Translations under genes and position numbers: made by a program
The notes under the pieces: model-generated
Told to the model about the DNA's origin: nothing
The model's input: the letters and a program-made list of their open reading frames with translations, nothing else
Database searches by the model: none
Origin: Astropecten irregularis
Lineage: Eukaryota; Echinodermata; Asteroidea; Paxillosida; Astropectinidae
NCBI GenBank assembly: GCA_963971285.1
Contig: OZ020260.1
Coordinates: forward strand, 9,334,798-9,398,797
Reading direction: 5' to 3'
Length of the DNA: 64,000 nt
Part shown: positions 21,380 to 34,521 of the stretch, in pieces
How the letters are laid out: the number at the start of each line of letters is the position of its first letter
How positions within the stretch are numbered: position 1 is the stretch's first letter

Positions 21380-21940
21380 GTAAAAAGGCTGGTTTATACT
21401 CGCTGCGTTAACGCACGCGCAGCACACAGTGCGAAGGTCGCATGCGATGTTCATACTCTTTCAAGATATGAATTTCGATACGCAGCGATAGTCTGCATTC
21501 GAATGCGGAAACGCGCAAACGGTACAGTTCATACTTTCAAAAATGTGTGATGCGCCGAAGTGCAGTCCTACTCCGATTCCGTGAATTCACTGATTCACAA
21601 TGGAGAGACTAGACGAGAATATTCTTTTGTCAATATTGTGGAACGCACACCATCGAAACTATGCTAGATCTGAAAGAAATTGCTTGCCTATTTTGCCCCG
21701 TCGGTCATCTTTAAATATTCTACTGCGTGTACGCATCCGGCGAATGTTGAAATATTTCAACTTGTCCGAATACGAATCAAATTGGTGCGCACGAACTTTT
21801 TTTTATTTCGCACCAATTTGATTCGAATTCGGACAAAAAGCGCGACCCAAATCGTACCGGTACGATTTCTATCAAACTGCCCGTGCGCAGTGAAGCGTGA
21901 AGTTGGCATGCACTTCCACGCATGCGCACTTGTCGAAGTG
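21380..21940. repeat. CpG-rich dispersed-repeat stretch
   Basis: It starts GGCTGGTTTATACTCGCTGC and has many CG and GCGC words unlike the AT-rich flanks. It contains the hairpin at 21762-21836. It looks like another non-autonomous transposon, but I could not fix its ends. Confidence 0.45.
21762..21836. repeat. 28-bp-arm hairpin
   Basis: The left arm starts TTGTCCGAATACGAATC (21762-21789) and the right arm ends GATTCGAATTCGGACAA (21809-21836). The arms are complementary except for one base, with a 19-base loop. Confidence 0.85.
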
Positions 21941-21941
21941 T

Positions 21942-22069
21942 GAGAACCGGTCTTCAAGTCAACAGCGCACGCGCACGCAATTGTGAGCATGCGCGCGTTG
22001 TTTTACGCATGCGTACGCGTGCGTGCGCGAGCACTGTTGACTCGAAGACAGGTTCTCCAAAGTCTCCCA
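21942..22069. mobile_element. Palindromic MITE family H, copy 1
   Basis: The ends are GAGAACCGGTCTTCAAGTCA and, inverted, GAGAACCTGTCTTCGAGTCA. The right end continues as the complement of GGGAGACTTTG. Each arm runs into alternating GCGCACGCGCACGC. A fuller copy is at 47415-47554. Confidence 0.78.
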
Positions 22070-22097
22070 TTGAAAACATAAGGCTTTTCAGAATTAT

Positions 22098-22240
22098 TCA
22101 CAAAATGTTTTTGAGTTGACAAAATGTTTTTGAGTTGATGCAATGTTTTAAAGTTGACGCAATGTTTGCGAGTTTGACGCAATGTTTGCGAGTTGACACA
22201 ATGTTTTCGAGTTGACGCAATGTTTTCGAGTTTACGGAAT
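22098..22240. repeat. 19-bp tandem repeat, about 7 units
   Basis: Imperfect tandem units resembling ACGCAATGTTTGCGAGTTG. It starts immediately after the palindromic MITE and decays in the first two units (CAAAATGTTTTTGAGTTGA). Confidence 0.85.
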
Positions 22241-22807
22241 TGTTTTCGACAAAAGGATTTTGAGGGCATGATCGATGAAACTATTTCGAGGGACCGAAAC
22301 AATTTCCACATGAATACACAAAATATAATTTTGAGAATGACACAAAAAGATTTTGATTGATTTTCATGTAATTAGAAATTATATCGAGACTTTCCCGCTC
22401 CGCTCGAAAATGCTACACGTACACCCACGTACGTGCGTGTACCACACTGGTTATCACGGGCCCGGCCTGCATGCCACGGGCTGAATGCGTCGCAAGCCCC
22501 CACGCGCTGTGTCTGCAGAGGTGGTAGGGCCCCCGAAGTGGCCGGTCTTTTATACAATTTTAAATTTGGCATGTTAATGTTGCCTAATCGCGTTGGAAAT
22601 TCTTAATTTTAAAAAGGAAAGGGGGGGGGACCCTTTATTTAGGATTGCGCTATGTCGGGTACATGTACATAGTGTTCCATGTGATACTGCTAATAATGGC
22701 GATATTGGCCCAAGTGGCGAAGTGCTTTAAAAGTGACTGAAAGGAAACGTGATTCTTTGCTTTAATTCGACTCGGTCCACTCAACTTGTCCTTCAGACCT
22801 GGACGCC

Positions 22808-22829
22808 GGGGGGGGGGGGGGGGGGGGGG
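22808..22829 (+). repeat. Poly-G tract (22 G)
   Basis: The longest homopolymer in the window, between GACGCC and CATGGG. Confidence 0.95.
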
Positions 22830-22839
22830 CATGGGTTGC

Positions 22840-25800
22840 GTTCAGCATTTCAAAAGCGATGTTTGGGCACGCGCACAAGCTCCCAACAACCTGCCTTGGC
22901 TGTAATTGCAAGACAATTCTGTTGTATTTTGTAATACAATTAGATCGTCACAGAACGTAAGGCAATAAATACCTTGCAAGCTCAAATGTCATACCAGTAT
23001 GAATACTTTTCTAAAGACGGCTTTTATTATTTTGTTCGTTAACTTCCTTGACTTGCTTTCCCGCTCCCACGCTCGCTCGTTTGTTTTGTTTCATTCCGTT
23101 GATTGGATGAATGAATGATTCAATGAGTGGAAACTGGAATAGTTTGGGGTTTGTTTGGTTGCTAGCTTGCTTGTTTGTTTCATTGATTTAATGGATTATT
23201 GGTTTTGGGTGGATTGGTTGGTCGGATACTTTTAACCAAATGCTTCAGATTCATTTAGCTTGAACTGCATTGCCTCGTTCCGATGTTTCTTTAAAAGTTT
23301 TTCCGATGGATATTATACTTAAAACAAGTTCTTAGTATAGCAAGGACGTCTGGAATGAAATCCAGACGTCGCGTGCTGTTACTGCCCTGCTAAAGTGGCA
23401 ATGACGCTACTATTTTATTTGTTTTTCAATTGACTCTTTAGCACTAACTTCTCATACTTTCATATATATGTGGTTATATGCAGACCTTAGGTTTAAAGCT
23501 CTCCTGTAAAACCTTCATAACAGAAATGTGTGGAGACCACTTTAAGCGACAAACTTTAATTTGATCATCTGCTTTAATTTGTAGAGAAAAGGAACCCACG
23601 GCGTTTCTCGCTAAAGCTTTTAAGTTTACCAATCCAGTTTCCAAGGGTCTACCGCAGAATGTACAGCCAGCACAATATGACATTGAGCCCGTGCCGTTGC
23701 TTGAAGCTTGGCTCAATTGATTTTTTATTGATATTGAAAACTGTAAATTTAAGGGCGTCCCTTGGCAAAGATGCACGTCGATATTTTATGCGTGTGGCAT
23801 TTTATGCAGTTATATTATATGCCAAATTTAACTGATTTAGTAACTTAAAACAGATTTTTGTCTGTAACATTGGACTATTCCTTGAGCGCCACTGACTACG
23901 GAGTCGGGGATGATTTACTATGAAATCAAGTTAAAACATCACTATACATTGTAATTAGTTTGGTGCAAGAAACGAAGGAAATGTTCCTCGAGAGATTAGA
24001 AATGTTTCATCAACACTCTACTGACTCCAGTATAGTCGTTCCTCTTATTCATTTAACCATACAGATTTTTGTTTTGTTTTGCTTTGTATTATTATTGTTT
24101 TGAAAATTAATATTATTGCGAGTGGTTATGGAGGTTATTATCGTTATGAATGATTCATGCTTTATACTCTTGCTCAAATTAAATCAATTTACCCATGAGT
24201 CCTTTTCGAAACGCCGGATCTGGCTTCTGCTTTGCAGAAAGCTCCATTTCGAATAGGAAAACGGCGCTTTGGCTACAACGAAAAACCTTTGAAAACCAAG
24301 GTTTCGAAGAGCCTCTATAATGTTGTGCAACGTAGGAGCATGTTTGAATACAATTGAGGTTTATTGGGAAAATAAACGAAAGATGCTTGACGTTGCACGC
24401 TGCTGTTTTATATCGAATCGAATTCCTTTCGCATGCACACGTGTACACATCTGAGGAAAGCCATTTCTTATGATATGCCACAGATATTTAGTGAAAAGCA
24501 TATAGACCTACACATGTGGGTTAGATTTTTTAAAACTTACGAAATTGAACTTAAACACAGATATTTATTAACACTTCCTTTATCATAATTCTTGTAAGGC
24601 TGTTAAAAAATTGTTTTTATTTGTAATATATGTAGCATATTTGGACTAAGATATCATGAGAAAACAAGCCGACTCCATAGATGCTGTGCATGCTGTTGCT
24701 TCTCATAGGCTGACTAGAGACACGTTCTGCCGTGATACAGGTTCAAAGAGTCAAGGCGGTGGCCATGGGCCCGTAAAGCAGTCTGGTGTGTGTTACGTAA
24801 CTGTTTTGCCTCGATGACCATTCCTGATTATTTTGATCACAAGGCACAGCGTAAAATTCAACTATATGCCTGCCTGTCATGCCGAGTTAAAATTTGCCAA
24901 GGACAAATAGAAAATATGAGAAAAATATAAGGAATGAACAGACTACTAGTCATCTGAGCTGCACATATCTTGACGTTATTTTGACTCAGTGACAAGGACT
25001 GAGACGATTATTAACCTGTAGATTACATCAGCCACCATTGACATTATAAAGTCTACACTTGTAACAAACAAACTTATTCTAAACAAAATCAATTTAAAGT
25101 TTATACTAAGAATAGTTAAATGCACGAACTCTAAGTTCAAAGTATATTTTTGTGAAACATTTCCCTGAAATGTTGTCATGTTTGAGAAGGCTTTATTTGA
25201 AAGACCAAAATTTATTAGTCACAAATTAACTTATAAAAGCACTGTCTTATTCGTTGTTCATTTGAAATCAAAATGATTGGAATGAGTGTTCTTCTCTTTC
25301 CTGTACTTCTTGTAAGCGGGTTGCTTTCTCTGTCAATGGGGATGCTGGCCATCACCAATCTTGTTTTTATAAGATTATGACTACTGGCTCACATCCATAA
25401 TTTGGTTCTTGGTCCCAAACATTATTCTAAGTTTGCTTTAGAATCTGACGCATTGGTTTGATGTTCAAGAACCGTTATTTTTACAGCTAAATATTGCAGG
25501 TGTGTCAATCAGTATATACATTATATGGAAACTTTGTTATTCAGATTATTTTCACTCGTGCACAGTTGCATATACATGCAGTTCGTATTTCAATCTTCAA
25601 AATAGATAGATAGATAATATATTGTTATAATTGTTATGCATTGATTTGAGGATTCTGATTCCAATGTGTGAAAAGTTTCCATCCGATCAATTTTCATTGA
25701 TCATAGAGCAGGGCTCAGTAATATGGGGGGGGGGGGGGGGGGGTTGTATAACTCCCTTAATCGAGATAAGCATCCCGATGATCATATACAAATTCATTCC

Positions 25801-28790
25801 TTCTTGTTTGTGAGGTCTTTTTTGTTCACGGCGGATTTACCCGGTGCCGATCCTCCATGAATAAAAGATGTTTTTGCAATGATGATCCGGGATTGAATAG
25901 CCCACAGCCTTGACCAGTATGATGATTACATCTGACTATCATCTTCCATCATCTCACCTTGATTAAGACTAAGACTGTTAGAAATCGTCTCAATGCATTC
26001 ACCAACAGGACACTCCCGTAAATATGAAAAAGGTTCTAAAAGAAATGTCCATGATTGGCCTCGACTGCCTAGGATCTCTGTGCAAAATTAGAAATAGAGT
26101 AATCTTCATGCTTTGCGGGAAGTCATTTTCTTTTTTCTCCTCAATCAATTCTTTTGCCCATTCTCTTTCCTTTCCTTGGAAATAAAAACACACACCAAAC
26201 ACCAAAGAGCTAATGGGTTGTTTTCTCGGACCCAATCCCGCCCACTGCGGGTATTTAAAAACCAACCCAAGGTCCATATTTCTTTCGGTCCTTTGTCAAG
26301 TTTTCGTAGACAATAATTAATTGCCAGGGGACAACAATGAGTACAGCGATATCATCGGAAGCGGTGGATTATATTTAAGTCCCGTGCTGGAATATTTGTT
26401 TTCTTTCGCAATATTAAGAAATGTTTTTCTCTTGGTTAGTTGATAATTCCGAGCTTTTCAGCAAAATCAGGTGAGGAATGAGACGTTGCGTCGCCAGATG
26501 ATTCTTTTAATGACAAAGTATAGTTTATGTATAGTTGTTGACTTAATCGTTCATGGCTTCATTCTTTTATGTCAAGTTTTATCGACTTATTTCCCCCAGA
26601 TGTATCAATATTATGACATTTGAAAGTCAGACGACTAAAATAATGATCACGATCCTTGCTATTGATTGGTGTAAGTTCACACAATGTACTGGTGTAGCTG
26701 TCAGACTCTCTGTGCATGTATCTTGAAGTGCTTGCCGGGGGAAAATATTACTTTCTCCTAAACTTAAGAACAAAGAAGCACAACCCAGTCTTAGTTTGCT
26801 ATTTGACTTCAGTTATAGTGAGTACGATCGAAACTGTATCGTGCAATTATGAGGATTATTGTCACGTGCGAAATGCTAAGAAAAACAACAAGCCTGACAT
26901 TATATAAAATAAAGAGAGTGCGCAACAAAATGATGTCCAACACTTTCACTACCGAACATTATTCCCGTTGACAACTTTGCTTACATTTCCTCTACTATAC
27001 GATATTACATGTATTGATTATTCGATCTCTAAACAAATGGCAACTAAAAGTTAAGTGGGATTGGCCCTTTGAACTGAGCATTTGTAAAATATATAACAGT
27101 GTAATTGATTCTATACAGAACATGAAACAGCAGCTCAATCAAGAGAAAGCCTGATGTGTTTCTGCCAGTATATGAATGAAAAAGACGAATTATTGGACGT
27201 ATCGCAACACAACCATCACATTATACAATACACATGAAAACGATATGGACGGCTCAGTTTAACACATTAAAGATATTTTTTACTAAATAGGATGATGTTT
27301 CCCAAAATGAGGCGATCCTGCATATCTACTGTACAGCAATACCCTCAACTCAATTGTGGAATGTTTACAGATAACGTTACATTTTTTCCGTTAGGAAAAA
27401 TGAAATGATTTCGTTTATAATCGATGAATTGGTTTCGCAATTCATTTAAGGTAGGTCCGATAACGTGATTTGAAGTTAACATATTCTTTTGCGCACCAAC
27501 TATCCTTCTTGTTAATGGTTTATAAGCTTTCGATTGACTGCAAAAAAATGTCTTCAGATAGATATTTCAATTTTGGAGTGAATATGTTTCACATCATCCC
27601 ATCAATTCACACGATACTTGTGATATTTTGAGGTTTTCTTACGTCATCCGAATCTTCGTATATATAGCCTATTTGAAAGATTGTATTATTTTGAATATTT
27701 TCAAGTAAGGTTTTCCGTGTCAGAAACTGTAAACATGTATTGGATGAATTGGTTGGGTTATATTGATTAAGGGGTGTCGCATGCCTCGATGTACATACTG
27801 CTTGCAGTCAGCACTCCCATAATCACGTATAGTAATACTGTATAAGTTTTTCCGCACATTTAAAAACTTTTTTCATTCAATTTCCAAAGCGGTTAACTTC
27901 AATTAACCAATTAACAATTAACTACGTTCAATTTCGTCTTTGGTTGCCCTTTTTAACACTTTGACCAACACATTTTATATCAATTAGTCATACATTTTGA
28001 TCAAAGACAATTCTATTTCGTAGACCGCAGTTGCCAAACGAACAAAAGACAAAGTAATCTCGTCATTTTGAAATCAAATCCATCTTAATTTCATTTGAAT
28101 TCATCACATGATTGTATGCCGTCCTTAATTGTTTTACGTTTCATCTTTTCATTTTCATTTTAAACATTATTTACGTTTTAGTGTCGGAGGAATACTTATG
28201 TCTGACGCAGGTACATACCCAACATTTATTATAAATTATATTCCAAAATAATGTTAGCCTATGAATGTGTATACATCAGTTCGGCATTTTTCCCCAAGAA
28301 AACCCTAAAAAAAGGTTTTTAAAATGTGCCTACCAGAAAAAAGGTATGCCTATACTTCAAATCAAAAGAAAATGTATTCAATACTATTAATATTTTCACA
28401 TCTTTTTTCGGAACAGTCCACACCATCATTTTCAAAAGCATCAATAATCCTATGTCTGTCCTGCTTTGTCACTTTGTTGTATGGCCCTCTGGCCAGCTTT
28501 CCAGTAGTGCCATTTGCCTATACGTTACGAATATGTCTCATGTTCTGAGTATAAAGTGGCATCAGACGGTTCGGAGAGCAAGTGAAAGAAACTAACCTGA
28601 AAAGGGCTTATATACATTGTTTACAAAGCTGTTTACAGCCAAACTATCAGTATGATTTAAACGAAATTGTTTTGAAATTGCTCCACCTAAGACGAATTCG
28701 ATTATTACATTTTGTATCAGGGTAACCTGTTCGCATATAATGTGGTCTCCCACAGGGCCCTGAGATAAAAACAATCAAACAACAAAATAA
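22840..28790. other. Intronic stretch without recognised genes
   Basis: AT-rich sequence with only short open frames and one poly-G tract (25725-25743). No splice-consistent exon, RNA gene or transposon end could be recognised. Confidence 0.55.
25725..25743 (+). repeat. Poly-G tract (19 G)
   Basis: Uninterrupted run after CAGTAATAT. Confidence 0.95.
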
Positions 28791-28794
28791 CATA

Positions 28795-29168
28795 AAAGGG
28801 AGCATATAGGATTTGGAAGGCCTCAAAAAAGAAATTGAGTTTGAGACAGAAAATGGACTCAGCAGTTCGTAAACAGTGCAAACAGTCACCATGGGAAATC
28901 TTGGCTCATCAGATGCTGGGTTTTTCAAGCAAATCTAGATGTGGTGTCTTTTCCAAAGATCGTTCGTCCGAACGATTTTTTGAACAAACATGAAGTAAAC
29001 TATTCTTCATGTTTTGTAAGAAATCGAGTCGGGTTTTCGCTATTTTCTCGTGACTCTGATGTCCGATTGAGCTCAAATTTTCACAGGTTTATTATTTCAT
29101 GTACATGTTTGATCAAAGTATGAGTGCAGTCCTGTGACCTTTACCAATCATGTACATGTATTGTACCA
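28795..29168. mobile_element. Composite dispersed repeat C+B, copy 2
   Basis: It matches 2450-2971: block C first (AGTTCGTAAACAGTGCAAAC, TTTTCCAAAGATCGTTCGTC), then a family B tail (TGTCCGATTGAGCTCAAATT, CCTTTACCAATCATGTACAT). The B part lacks the GATGGTGCTGGTAGAAAC section, and the right end has lost its terminal CCTTTAA. Confidence 0.7.
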
Positions 29169-29169
29169 A

Positions 29170-32095
29170 CATGTTGTTGATGATGATCAAGTGAGACGAA
29201 TTCCAGTGACATCTGATGAGAACTGATGAAACCGACTGACCATTGATCAATTGGAATGAGTGCGGATGACCAATGACTAAATTCAGAGTGGCATTTGTAC
29301 ATTCTTGCCTTCTCGGGACGAAATTGATGTGAAGAGCTTATATAGGAAATTGAATGAATTTGTGATCAGATTTGTGACACTGATTTGCTCTTATCCATGG
29401 TGGAGGCAGACATTGGACAACCTAGGAATCGAAAAAAAAGACGTTTTCAAAATAATGCTGGCTGTTATATTTGCTTTAAAATACATATACAAAACCAGTG
29501 TATTAATTGCAGTTTCATAGTTTCCCATTATCAAGAGACAGCAATTGCCTAAAAGTTGCTCTATGAAAAGCAAGCCAGCTGAATACATCTCAATAAGAGT
29601 AAACAACCAAATCTGTGTTACTTATTGTAGTCCAATCCTGCGTTCCGACCAATGAGTAATAGGGCACATATTATGTTAACCAATCAGACGGCTGGAATCG
29701 TCGTATGAGGGAATTATTTCTGCCGTCAATCATTGTGGTTCAATCTGGTGATTACATCTATACCCGTGCGGTTCAAGGCTCTGTCATACCCCTGCATAGC
29801 TCGATTGTACTGCGGGCACGCGCGGCCCGGAGCTCAGGTTTAGGACGTTGCGTATGCACGTAGTGTAAAGCTAAGATATGATGTACAGGGTTACATAAAC
29901 TAGCCCGAGACAGGTGCAGGTATTGCTCATAAAAAGATTAATTTCAAATTGTTAGATGAACTTCTTAATATGTTTCAAGACTACGAAACGTTTATATTAA
30001 TTATATGACCTCTTCATTGGAAATGTGGGCACCGGTAATGTAATCAAGAATAATCAAACATACGCAAGAAAGGTCCATTGTGTGCAGTATGTACAATGTC
30101 GGAAAGCACATTATGGTTATGCGACAAAAATACTGTTCACTGCTTCTACGTTTATATTTGCTTGTCAGCTTGATTCGTTTTTAGCTCGTCCGTTCTGATG
30201 AGGGTTTTAAGATTGCTTTTGTAGAGGCATTAATATTACAATTCACGATGGATAGAAATGACACTATACACATAGGGTGTAAAATCATAAAACAAAATGA
30301 AAACTTCTGCTTGTTTAATTAATTCCAAATCTTTGTTAAAAGATGCAATATTTGAGTATGGCAGCATATATGTACTACATGTTTGTACCGAGGCATGCTG
30401 ATACTCGTTTCCGGATTTTGGTTGATGTGAATTGAAAAGAAAGCATACCCGGTACACAAGACATGTCCCGAGGTGTGTCTGCTGTGTGCACGTTCGGCCT
30501 TCCCGATACATGATCTACTCATGGAGGACATTCTCTAGAATGAAGCCCTTCAGATGGTGGCAGATCCCCAAGCAAAGAATTACCCGAATTTGTCTCATTT
30601 TCTTTTTGGTCAGCCTTTTCCCAAGGTTAATGCTCATATTATTAATAAGTATAATGACTATCATCAACATTCAGAAGACCTTATGATAAAACCGTCAAGA
30701 AAAACACATTGTCTTGTTGGGGGAAGGCCATGCAAACTTTGCTGCACCTTTGGATATTAATGCAGTGAGATAATTGACAATAATTTTGTCCGAAAATTTG
30801 TTGGACATTACGGAAAAGAATTGGACGAGCGTTTGCGTAATGCTGAATAGTGAATGTTTGTCGGACATTGAACAGGGCACAATGACACAACCGACCATGC
30901 GGACATAACATTCTGAATTTTAAAATATTACGTTTGTTAATCAAAGAAAACGAAGATCCTTTGCTGTTGTGTTTGATATTTTTCCCATCCTTAACTGTCT
31001 GTTAAAAAAAAATCGTATCCACCACATGCTAACAAAAATCAGTTTCCTCTATTCCAAACGCATCAGACAAATTTGCAGTAATTGGGTTTATGTAGAGTAT
31101 TATTATTGCCGACCTTCTTGCATGCAATAAACTAATCCAGAATATGCAATTGGAATAAATAACAATTTTATTTTCCTTCATTATGGTTTCCCACTTGAAG
31201 TAAATTTGTGTCCTGTAGATTGGTTAAAGTCGGGTGGATAGGTATAACGACGCCCAGAAGACTAACCGTACTCAAACAGTTGGCTGATATGCATGCATAT
31301 TGCATGTTGCATAACGCACATCCGCGATCGTCATTGGCCAGCGTAAACTAAATGACACTCCGGTTACAGCATCATAGGCGAAACGTGCAGTACGGATTGG
31401 TTGAAAGCAATATGGCTGATTCTAATGGAGACTCTTATTGTCACAACCTTTCTCCTGGCAAACCTTGAAACGATTATCCCAGGAAGCATGGACGGTAAAT
31501 CTAATCTACCAAGATTTCCGTACCTTGTGACTAGACTCTCTCAACCATCTCTGCTTCTTCCCACTCCGGTCAACTGTCCCCACCTTGTCTTCTATTATAC
31601 TCAAGCGGCCATAGGAGACCTTACGTGAAATAGCCTTTGCTTGTTTATTAAATCAGGTTTTCGGCGGGCTCCCTTTGAGTTTCATTTGTCTCGATGCCTA
31701 TGTTTCTGCCCCTCCGTTGTTATTGAATTCACTCCCCTGATTCCGCTTCCACCTGTTCGAATTATATAGCCAGTTCTATATTAGCGGGAGTGTACTCATC
31801 TTTTCTCACTACCTAATCTGTTTGTATGTAAAGAGGAAATACGAAGGAAGCTGGCCATATATTTCAATAAAATCTTATGCAATTAATCAGGTTTTCATAA
31901 ACATAAACAAACATACACATTACATTTTATTTTGTTGTTGTTGTCCTGTGGAACATCTTGTCTACATTAATCCAATGATACAAAAAACATCAAAGATACA
32001 TTACCACGACTTATCCAGACCATAATAAACACAAATTACTGAAAATTGTTCAAATCCTTTCTAATTTTAATTTGTAAAAAGGCGAATCTTTAAAC
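29170..32095. other. Intronic stretch without recognised genes
   Basis: AT-rich. Open frames up to 87 codons (30681-30944, minus) have no recognisable motif and no supported splice context. Confidence 0.5.
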
Positions 32096-32099
32096 CGAG

Positions 32100-32383
32100 T
32101 TAAAGGTAGTATGAAACTTTGGTAGCATACCAAAATAGAAATCGTATAAAGATGGTAATGGTAGAAACAAATCGTTAACATTTTTCTGCCTGAAATGCTG
32201 TATTTATCCAGAAAAGAGTAAAACCAGTGACCAAAATTATTTATTTTTGTACTGTTTTCTCAAAAAGTGTGCAACGTATGGAACTGGAATTTTCATAGAT
32301 GACTGTTATTGTATCTTCCTTGATATTTGTGCTCATGAATCTGTATTTCTTTGACAAAACCCAAAGTATGATATTACCTTTAA
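32100..32383. mobile_element. MITE family A, copy 3
   Basis: It begins TTAAAGGTAGTATGAAACTT and ends with CCAAAGTATGATATTACC then TTTAA. The internal markers GTATTTATCCAGAAA and GACTGTTATTGTATCTTCCT are present. The central GATC palindrome is lost. Confidence 0.82.
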
Positions 32384-32465
32384 GGAGGCGAACTGGGTGG
32401 GGATGAATGATTAGTATTTGCAGGAGCCTTGATATATTTCCAGCGTCTTCTACTAATTCTTAACT

Positions 32466-32486
32466 TATTCATTCATTCATTCATTC
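32466..32486. repeat. (ATTC)n microsatellite
   Basis: Five ATTC units. Confidence 0.9.
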
Positions 32487-32920
32487 AAGTTGGTTGATTA
32501 AAAATCAACTTCACGGCCACATGGCCGAATTGCGTATATAGGGCCTAAATTTTGTATAGCCCTTGTCATGTAGGATTCACTCAGTGGGCGGGATGGGTCA
32601 ATTGACAGATCCTTGTTGAAGCACTTTTCCTTAAAATCTATCTAGATCTATGCCTTTCTGTATACAATGAAACATCTCTGTATCACTTGCAGCCTGCCGA
32701 TATCTGAACAACATCGGCACTGTTTACTTAATATTTTACATATGTAAGGGTATACTGTTTCAGTATTTCGTGTTTAATTTCTACATAATAGGAACTTAAT
32801 TAACTGTCGTAGTGCACACCCACATGATGTTACTTTAAACAGATTTAGGCAGTAAAATGATGTTATTGATTTACTAACATCTGATTTGGGGTTCTTCATG
32901 GTGAAACTAGCGAATCATAA

Positions 32921-33000
32921 CTAGCCTGATGAAGGCTAGTAGTTCCAGCAGCCGAAACGTATAGCTACCAGCAACACGACATCGCGTGACTTTGATCATC
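32921..33000. repeat. Dispersed repeat, copy 2, with CTGATGA...GAAAC block
   Basis: It contains the 29-nt core shared with 608-636 (here 32970-32998). Before it lies CCTGATGAAGGC (32925-32936) and AGCAGCCGAAACG (32947-32959). CTAGCC...GGCTAG can pair around the first block. The CTGATGA/GAAA pair recalls the 3' ends of Penelope-like elements, but no further element sequence is seen. Confidence 0.5.
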
Positions 33001-33764
33001 CTTTCCCCATTGTTTTTAACCGCAGTGAATAACCCTTTCTATTTATAACTACATGTAGTAAGTCGGAGCTTCTGACAATACAAAATGTGACTGTATTGAT
33101 TCTGCATGAAGAGTCTCAACATTGAATTCAGTGCAATATGATCTGCTGTTCCATAGTGTTTTCATGAACTTATACTACAGTAATGATCTTCAGTTGCTGA
33201 GTTGCATCCTCTTCACACCGCATATAGATTCCTTCATGAAACCACGTCACTAGCTGCAATCCCTATATATTCATCAGGACGGATAGAGGAAACTGAACCA
33301 AAATGTTGAGTTCCTCTGGTTCTTTTCTGAACCAACGCAGTCATGTACACTCACTTTGTGCTATACATGTGCTTAACTGTAGAATATAATGGTTAATACA
33401 TGCATGATTGTTGCAACAGTTTCTGTTTCAAATCTGTACGTTCTCTCAGCACATGGTTCGTTTGGAAGGAAAATGTTGAACGTTAGATTAATGCAATATA
33501 AGGTACTACATGTATTAATAATTTTCTGCATAAGATCACTTGAAGTTGGATGTCCAATGTGTGTTTGGGAATATGGAAGCGAACGGTTTGCGTCCAAGTT
33601 GTTGACCCTTCTTTAAACCAATACCATTTTGTATACCACTGCTCTTTGTGGTTGATTGCTTATATAGTCTTCTACAGAGCATAAACGTGCATTCTTTCTC
33701 CGTTTGGTATTTATTTGCACTATTTCTTAATGAATTGCAACCTTTTTATCTTTTTCACTTACAG

Positions 33765-34521
33765 TTGACTGATGAGGACATCGAACGTATCATGACCGGG
33801 GAGGAGTATGAGCGAGAGGATATTCTCGCTGGTCGTACTCCTGGCGAACATCAAGCAAGTCCAACCAGAAGCGATGGCATTTCTGACCAGTTTTCCCCAA
33901 CTTCCATGGGCAGTGCCACAAACTTCTCCCCCGAGGCAGCGAATGGGTTTACTTTTCCTGGCCCCGGTGCTATGTCCTCTGATGGTATCAAAGAGCAAAT
34001 GAATGGTCCATCCAAGAAAACCCGGCGCTCCAGCTCTCAAAGTTCCCTCCAGGTGCCTCCTATGGCTATGCTACCAGAGATCGAGGTCTTGATCATTGCT
34101 GAGCCAGAAGAACCACTTGTTTTACCCTTTAACCTTCCTGCAGATACACCGGCCAGCTACACCGATATTTTCGAGCTGCTGTGCATGCTAATGGATCGGT
34201 TTATCCACCATCAGGTCCAATGGGTTAAGAGGCTTCCTTTTGCGCGGAAGCTTTCTATAGGCGATATCACTGCCCTTATGAGCAGCACATGGTGTGAGAC
34301 CATCTTGTTAGCAGCATTGCACAACCAACCGCCTGCTATATTCAGTGATTTAGCAGTGGTACTCAACAACTACATCCCAAGCGAGGATGAACTTAGGAGG
34401 TTTGGTCAAACTGGATTAGAGATCATTGATAAGGCTACTGCCATGGTAAACAAGTACCAGATTCTGCGAGTTAGTGTACAAGAATATCTATGCATCAAGG
34501 TTATCAACTTCCTGAATCCAG
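33765..34521 (+). CDS. NR6A1: NR6A1/GCNF linker and ligand-binding-domain exon
   Basis: The exon starts after TTTTTCACTTACAG in phase 0 and ends at CCAG|GTAAAT in phase 1. The first 20 residues (LTDEDIERIMTGEEYE) match the GCNF hinge that follows the DNA-binding extension. A serine- and proline-rich linker of about 90 residues follows, including the basic cluster KKTRRSSS. The ligand-binding fold then begins near EIEVLIIAEPEEP. The signature helix 3-5 region is QWVKRLPFARKLSIGDITALMSSTW; YIPSEDELRRF and EYLCIKVINFL follow in family order. GCNF has no known activating ligand and works through corepressors. The open frame to the left of 33765 is intron: it lacks family similarity and is interrupted by the acceptor. 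Confidence 0.95.

Larger units (their letters stand above)
7468..33764 (+). other. NR6A1: NR6A1 long intron, 26.3 kb
   Basis: The phase-0 intron runs from GTATGT to a TTTTTCACTTACAG acceptor. It contains the nested BEL/Penelope insertion, several MITEs, tandem repeats and poly-G tracts, listed separately. The stretches 17600-19140, 22840-28790, 29170-32095 and 33020-33760 show no coding or RNA gene I can support, apart from a poly-G tract. Enhancers cannot be judged without a related genome. Confidence 0.85.

Noticed and set aside
23474-23776. 100-codon minus-strand frame as a candidate gene
   Set aside because: No domain, no splice signals in support and no conserved neighbour; length is within chance for this window.
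29305-29520. 71-codon frame with hydrophobic C-terminus
   Set aside because: No recognisable family or supporting splice context within the long NR6A1 intron.
33648-33764. Extension of the ligand-binding-domain frame to the left of 33765
   Set aside because: This stretch is the end of an intron with a good pyrimidine tract and acceptor; its residues do not match GCNF, while those from 33765 do.
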